Below are positions 5,452-7,209 of a DNA stretch of 7,209 bases, piece after piece. Below the pieces are notes generated by a model. It saw only the letters and a list, made by a program, of their open reading frames with translations, did no database searches and had not been told where the DNA came from. The stretch is from positions 1 to 7,209 of the forward strand of contig CAJTRM010000063.1 in the NCBI GenBank assembly GCA_910578865.1, in the 5' to 3' direction. The stretch comes from an uncultured Dorea sp. Its GTDB lineage: Bacteria; Bacillota_A; Clostridia; Lachnospirales; Lachnospiraceae. The position numbers were made by a program, and so were the translations under genes. Position 1 is the first letter of the stretch. Every line of letters starts with the position of its first letter.

Positions 5452-6027
5452 ATGGATATTTGTATCAAAAAACTGAAGCCTGAAATGGCAGAGAAATTTC
5501 TGTATTATTTTGACCATGATGCATTTTCAGATCATGAAGAATGGTCTGCCTGTTATTGCCTGCAAAGTCATCTAAGCAGAGAAGAAGATGAAAATTGTAT
5601 TTTGAAAGAAGAGCGTCGCCAAAAGGCAAAAGACTTAGTTCGACAGGGGATTATGACAGGTTATCTCATATACGATGGAGATAAGATTGTTGGATGGTGC
5701 AATGCCGGTGATAAATTTGACTATGCTCCGGTCTGTGCGAATGATGAGTTCTTTACAGATCAGAATGAAAAAGGAAGAATAAAAGTCCTGTACTGTATGG
5801 ATATTGCGCCAGGTTATCGGGGAAAAGGAATTGCAAAGTCGGTTATGGAAAGGTTTTTAACAGATGCGAAGGAAGAGGGATATCTATATGCAGAAGGGTA
5901 TCCATTTTCAGATACAAAGAGGGATTATCAATACAGAGGGCCTGTCAGGCTCTACGAAGAATATGGTTTTGAATGTTATAGAAAACAGGACTGGTTTTTA
6001 ATTATGAGAAAAAAGATAGGTAGCTAA
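5452..6027 (+). CDS. GNAT-family N-acetyltransferase
   Basis: This 191-residue protein starts at ATG 5452, with AAGGAG (5440-5445) six bases upstream; an in-frame upstream ATG at 5389 lies within the pre-toxin fragment and is rejected. The GNAT core is clear: beta strand GYLIYDGDKIVGWCNAG (about 70-86), then VLYCMDIAPGYRGKGIAKSV (112-131) with the acetyl-CoA pyrophosphate-binding Q/R-x-x-G-x-G/A signature at R123-GKGIA, and a C-terminal VRLYEEYGFE (165-174) typical of the family. It transfers an acetyl group from acetyl-CoA to an amine; the substrate cannot be told from sequence. A strong terminator follows at 6041, so it appears to be a single-gene unit. Its own promoter is not evident, and the pre-toxin fragment sits where one would be expected. 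Confidence 0.88.
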   Translation: MDICIKKLKPEMAEKFLYYFDHDAFSDHEEWSACYCLQSHLSREEDENCILKEERRQKAKDLVRQGIMTGYLIYDGDKIVGWCNAGDKFDYAPVCANDEFFTDQNEKGRIKVLYCMDIAPGYRGKGIAKSVMERFLTDAKEEGYLYAEGYPFSDTKRDYQYRGPVRLYEEYGFECYRKQDWFLIMRKKIGS

Positions 6028-6040
6028 TATTGAAAGAGAA

Positions 6041-6073
6041 ATAGTGCCGGAGTTCAGCTCCGGCACTATTTTT
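6041..6073 (+). terminator. Rho-independent terminator after the acetyltransferase
   Basis: A perfect 12-bp GC-rich stem, ATAGTGCCGGAG (6041-6052) with CTCCGGCACTAT (6058-6069), encloses a 5-base loop and is followed by a run of T. It lies 14 bases after the acetyltransferase stop codon. Confidence 0.95.
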
Positions 6074-6231
6074 GTCTACAGTCTAAGTCTAATGAAGATT
6101 CACGTCTGCTTTCGGTGTTTATCCTTAAACTATCATGTGAAATAAATATTGGTCAATTGTGATAAATTACAAAAATTCCAATTCAAAATTGTGCAATATA
6201 TAGAAAAATAAGTTACATATGTCATGGTGTA

Positions 6232-6260
6232 TTGACAAAATTAACACAATAATGTAAAGT
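6232..6260 (+). promoter_or_regulatory. Sigma-A-type promoter of the aldolase gene
   Basis: A consensus -35 TTGACA (6232-6237) is followed after 17 bases by TAAAGT (6255-6260), which matches four of six -10 positions. Transcription would start near 6267, about 60 bases before the aldolase start codon. The weak -10 box next to a perfect -35 would suit a regulated promoter. Confidence 0.6.
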
Positions 6261-6286
6261 CAAAGAAAGTTACAAATGATTTATAT

Positions 6287-6304
6287 ATGTTACATATGTA
6301 ACAT
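6287..6304. promoter_or_regulatory. Palindromic operator in the aldolase leader
   Basis: ATGTTACATATGTAACAT is a perfect 18-bp palindrome located just downstream of the predicted transcription start, where a bound repressor would block RNA polymerase. Partial copies of its GTTACATATGT core occur at 6212-6222, just upstream of the -35 box, and as GTTACAAATGA at 6269-6279. The regulator is not in the window and I cannot name its family. Confidence 0.55.
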
Positions 6305-6326
6305 CAAAGAAAGGAGAGAAAAACTT

Positions 6327-7130
6327 ATGAACACAGCAGCAAGAATGAATCATATTATCCAGCCGGACGGAAAGACCTTCATTATGGCTATGGATCATGC
6401 ACAGAATTTCAACACACTTCCGGCTTTGACTAATCCGGGCAAGATGGTGAGAGAAATTGCCGCAGCAGGGGCAGACGCATTCCTTGCAACACCGGGAATG
6501 GCAGAATTTCTGACAGATTCATTCCTCGGAAAGGGCATCATCGTCAGAGTAGACGGGGGCGTATCTTTCCTTGGAGATAAATCCAGGCCGATGCAGATCA
6601 CTCTGAATGCAGAGGATATTGTGAGAATGGGCGCAGATTCTGTGATCACAATGAGCTTTCCGGGATCAAAATTTGAGAATGATGTGCTGAGTAATCTGAC
6701 CAGAGTATGTATGGACTGCCATAAGTGGGGCGTGCCGGTACTTGCAGAGGCGCTTCCAAGAGGTTTTGAACCGGCGGAGGATTCCAGGACACCAGAGAAC
6801 CTGACATTCGCATGCCGCCAGAGTGTAGAGCTTGGAGCAGACTTTGTAAAGACAAATTATACAGGAGATCAGGAGTCTTTCAGGACACTTGTTGAGGCGA
6901 CATACAAGCCGGTCGTGATCCTGGGTGGTGCAAAGAAGGTTCCGGTCGAGCAGCTTCTTCAGGAAATCAAGGATGCGATGGAAGTCGGAGGCGCCGGGGT
7001 TGCTATGGGCAGAAATATCTGGGGAGACGAAAACCCGGTAGGATACGCGGCAGCAATCGCGAAGCTGATCCACGAGGACTGCAGTGTTGAGGCGGCCATG
7101 AAGGAAATGAATAAAACATTTGCAGTATAA
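6327..7130 (+). CDS. Class I aldolase of the DhnA/FbaB/LsrF (DeoC-like) family
   Basis: This is a 267-residue TIM-barrel aldolase. ATG 6327 is chosen over the in-frame ATG at 6276 because AAGGAG (6311-6316) precedes it and the longer form would read through the palindromic operator. Visible family features are an early MAMDHA (20-25), AAAGADAFLATPG (45-57), VDGGVSFLGD (75-84), the predicted Schiff-base lysine K175 in FVKTNYTGD, a phosphate-binding ILGGAKK (198-204), and GGAGVAMGRNIWG (221-233) closing the phosphate site. The family includes fructose-1,6-bisphosphate aldolase of archaeal type, LsrF (autoinducer-2 phosphate breakdown) and 2-amino-3,7-dideoxy-hept-6-ulosonate synthase. The substrate is likely a phosphorylated sugar, but I cannot choose among these. 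It has its own promoter and operator. The 79 bases after it show no strong terminator. Confidence 0.88.
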   Translation: MNTAARMNHIIQPDGKTFIMAMDHAQNFNTLPALTNPGKMVREIAAAGADAFLATPGMAEFLTDSFLGKGIIVRVDGGVSFLGDKSRPMQITLNAEDIVRMGADSVITMSFPGSKFENDVLSNLTRVCMDCHKWGVPVLAEALPRGFEPAEDSRTPENLTFACRQSVELGADFVKTNYTGDQESFRTLVEATYKPVVILGGAKKVPVEQLLQEIKDAMEVGGAGVAMGRNIWGDENPVGYAAAIAKLIHEDCSVEAAMKEMNKTFAV

Positions 7131-7209
7131 AAGCTTACAAATTTAGCAGAATGAATAAGCATTCCTATAGAGAATGAAATTTGAACTTTGAAAAAATAAA
7201 ATCTCCCCG

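Noticed and set aside
6074..6326. Riboswitch in the aldolase leader
   Set aside because: The predicted leader is only about 60 bases and holds a DNA palindrome rather than an aptamer-plus-terminator arrangement.
7131..7209. Terminator after the aldolase
   Set aside because: CATTC/GAATG around 7160-7178 makes only a 5-bp stem without a T-tract; the window ends before anything stronger appears.
1..7209. CRISPR array or tRNA gene
   Set aside because: No regularly spaced short repeats and no cloverleaf-like segment were seen on either strand.

Overview
The window looks like accessory DNA from a gut-type Firmicute, most likely a Lachnospiraceae-like Clostridia. This is an inference from the moderate GC content mixed with AT-rich genes, strong AGGAGG-type ribosome binding sites, the DUF6431-like protein, and the style of the DhnA-type aldolase and GNAT genes. 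No rRNA, tRNA or CRISPR array is visible.

Positions 1 to about 5440 form a decayed array of polymorphic-toxin modules. The window opens inside the C-terminal end of a toxin whose last domain carries an E/H/H/H pattern like HNH/endonuclease VII-fold nuclease toxins (1-420). A related immunity-like gene (2027-2698) belongs just behind it, but about 1.6 kb of IS110-family DNA lies between them (about 437-2026). The IS110 transposase is on the minus strand and is broken by a nonsense codon and a frameshift. Its 5' non-coding end contains a structured segment where a bridge RNA would be expected. After the immunity gene come an unidentified gene remnant (2702-2944) and a minus-strand DUF6431-like zinc-ribbon protein with a chimeric tail (2821-3231). 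Hairpin-rich non-coding DNA follows (3232-3485).

A second module begins at 3486. It has a degenerate pre-toxin region, an intact toxin tip (3712-4224) and its own immunity-like gene (4253-4921). The 251 bp upstream of the two toxin tips are nearly identical (3 differences), while the last 56 codons are only 37/56 identical and the immunity proteins are more divergent still. That is the signature of cassette exchange of toxin tip plus immunity gene. A third fragment (4971 to about 5440) holds only pre-toxin sequence and runs out of frame into an acetyltransferase gene.

From 5452 onward the DNA looks like ordinary chromosome: a GNAT acetyltransferase with a strong terminator (6041-6073), then a regulatory region with a sigma-A-like promoter and an 18-bp perfect palindrome, then a DhnA/FbaB/LsrF-type class I aldolase (6327-7130).
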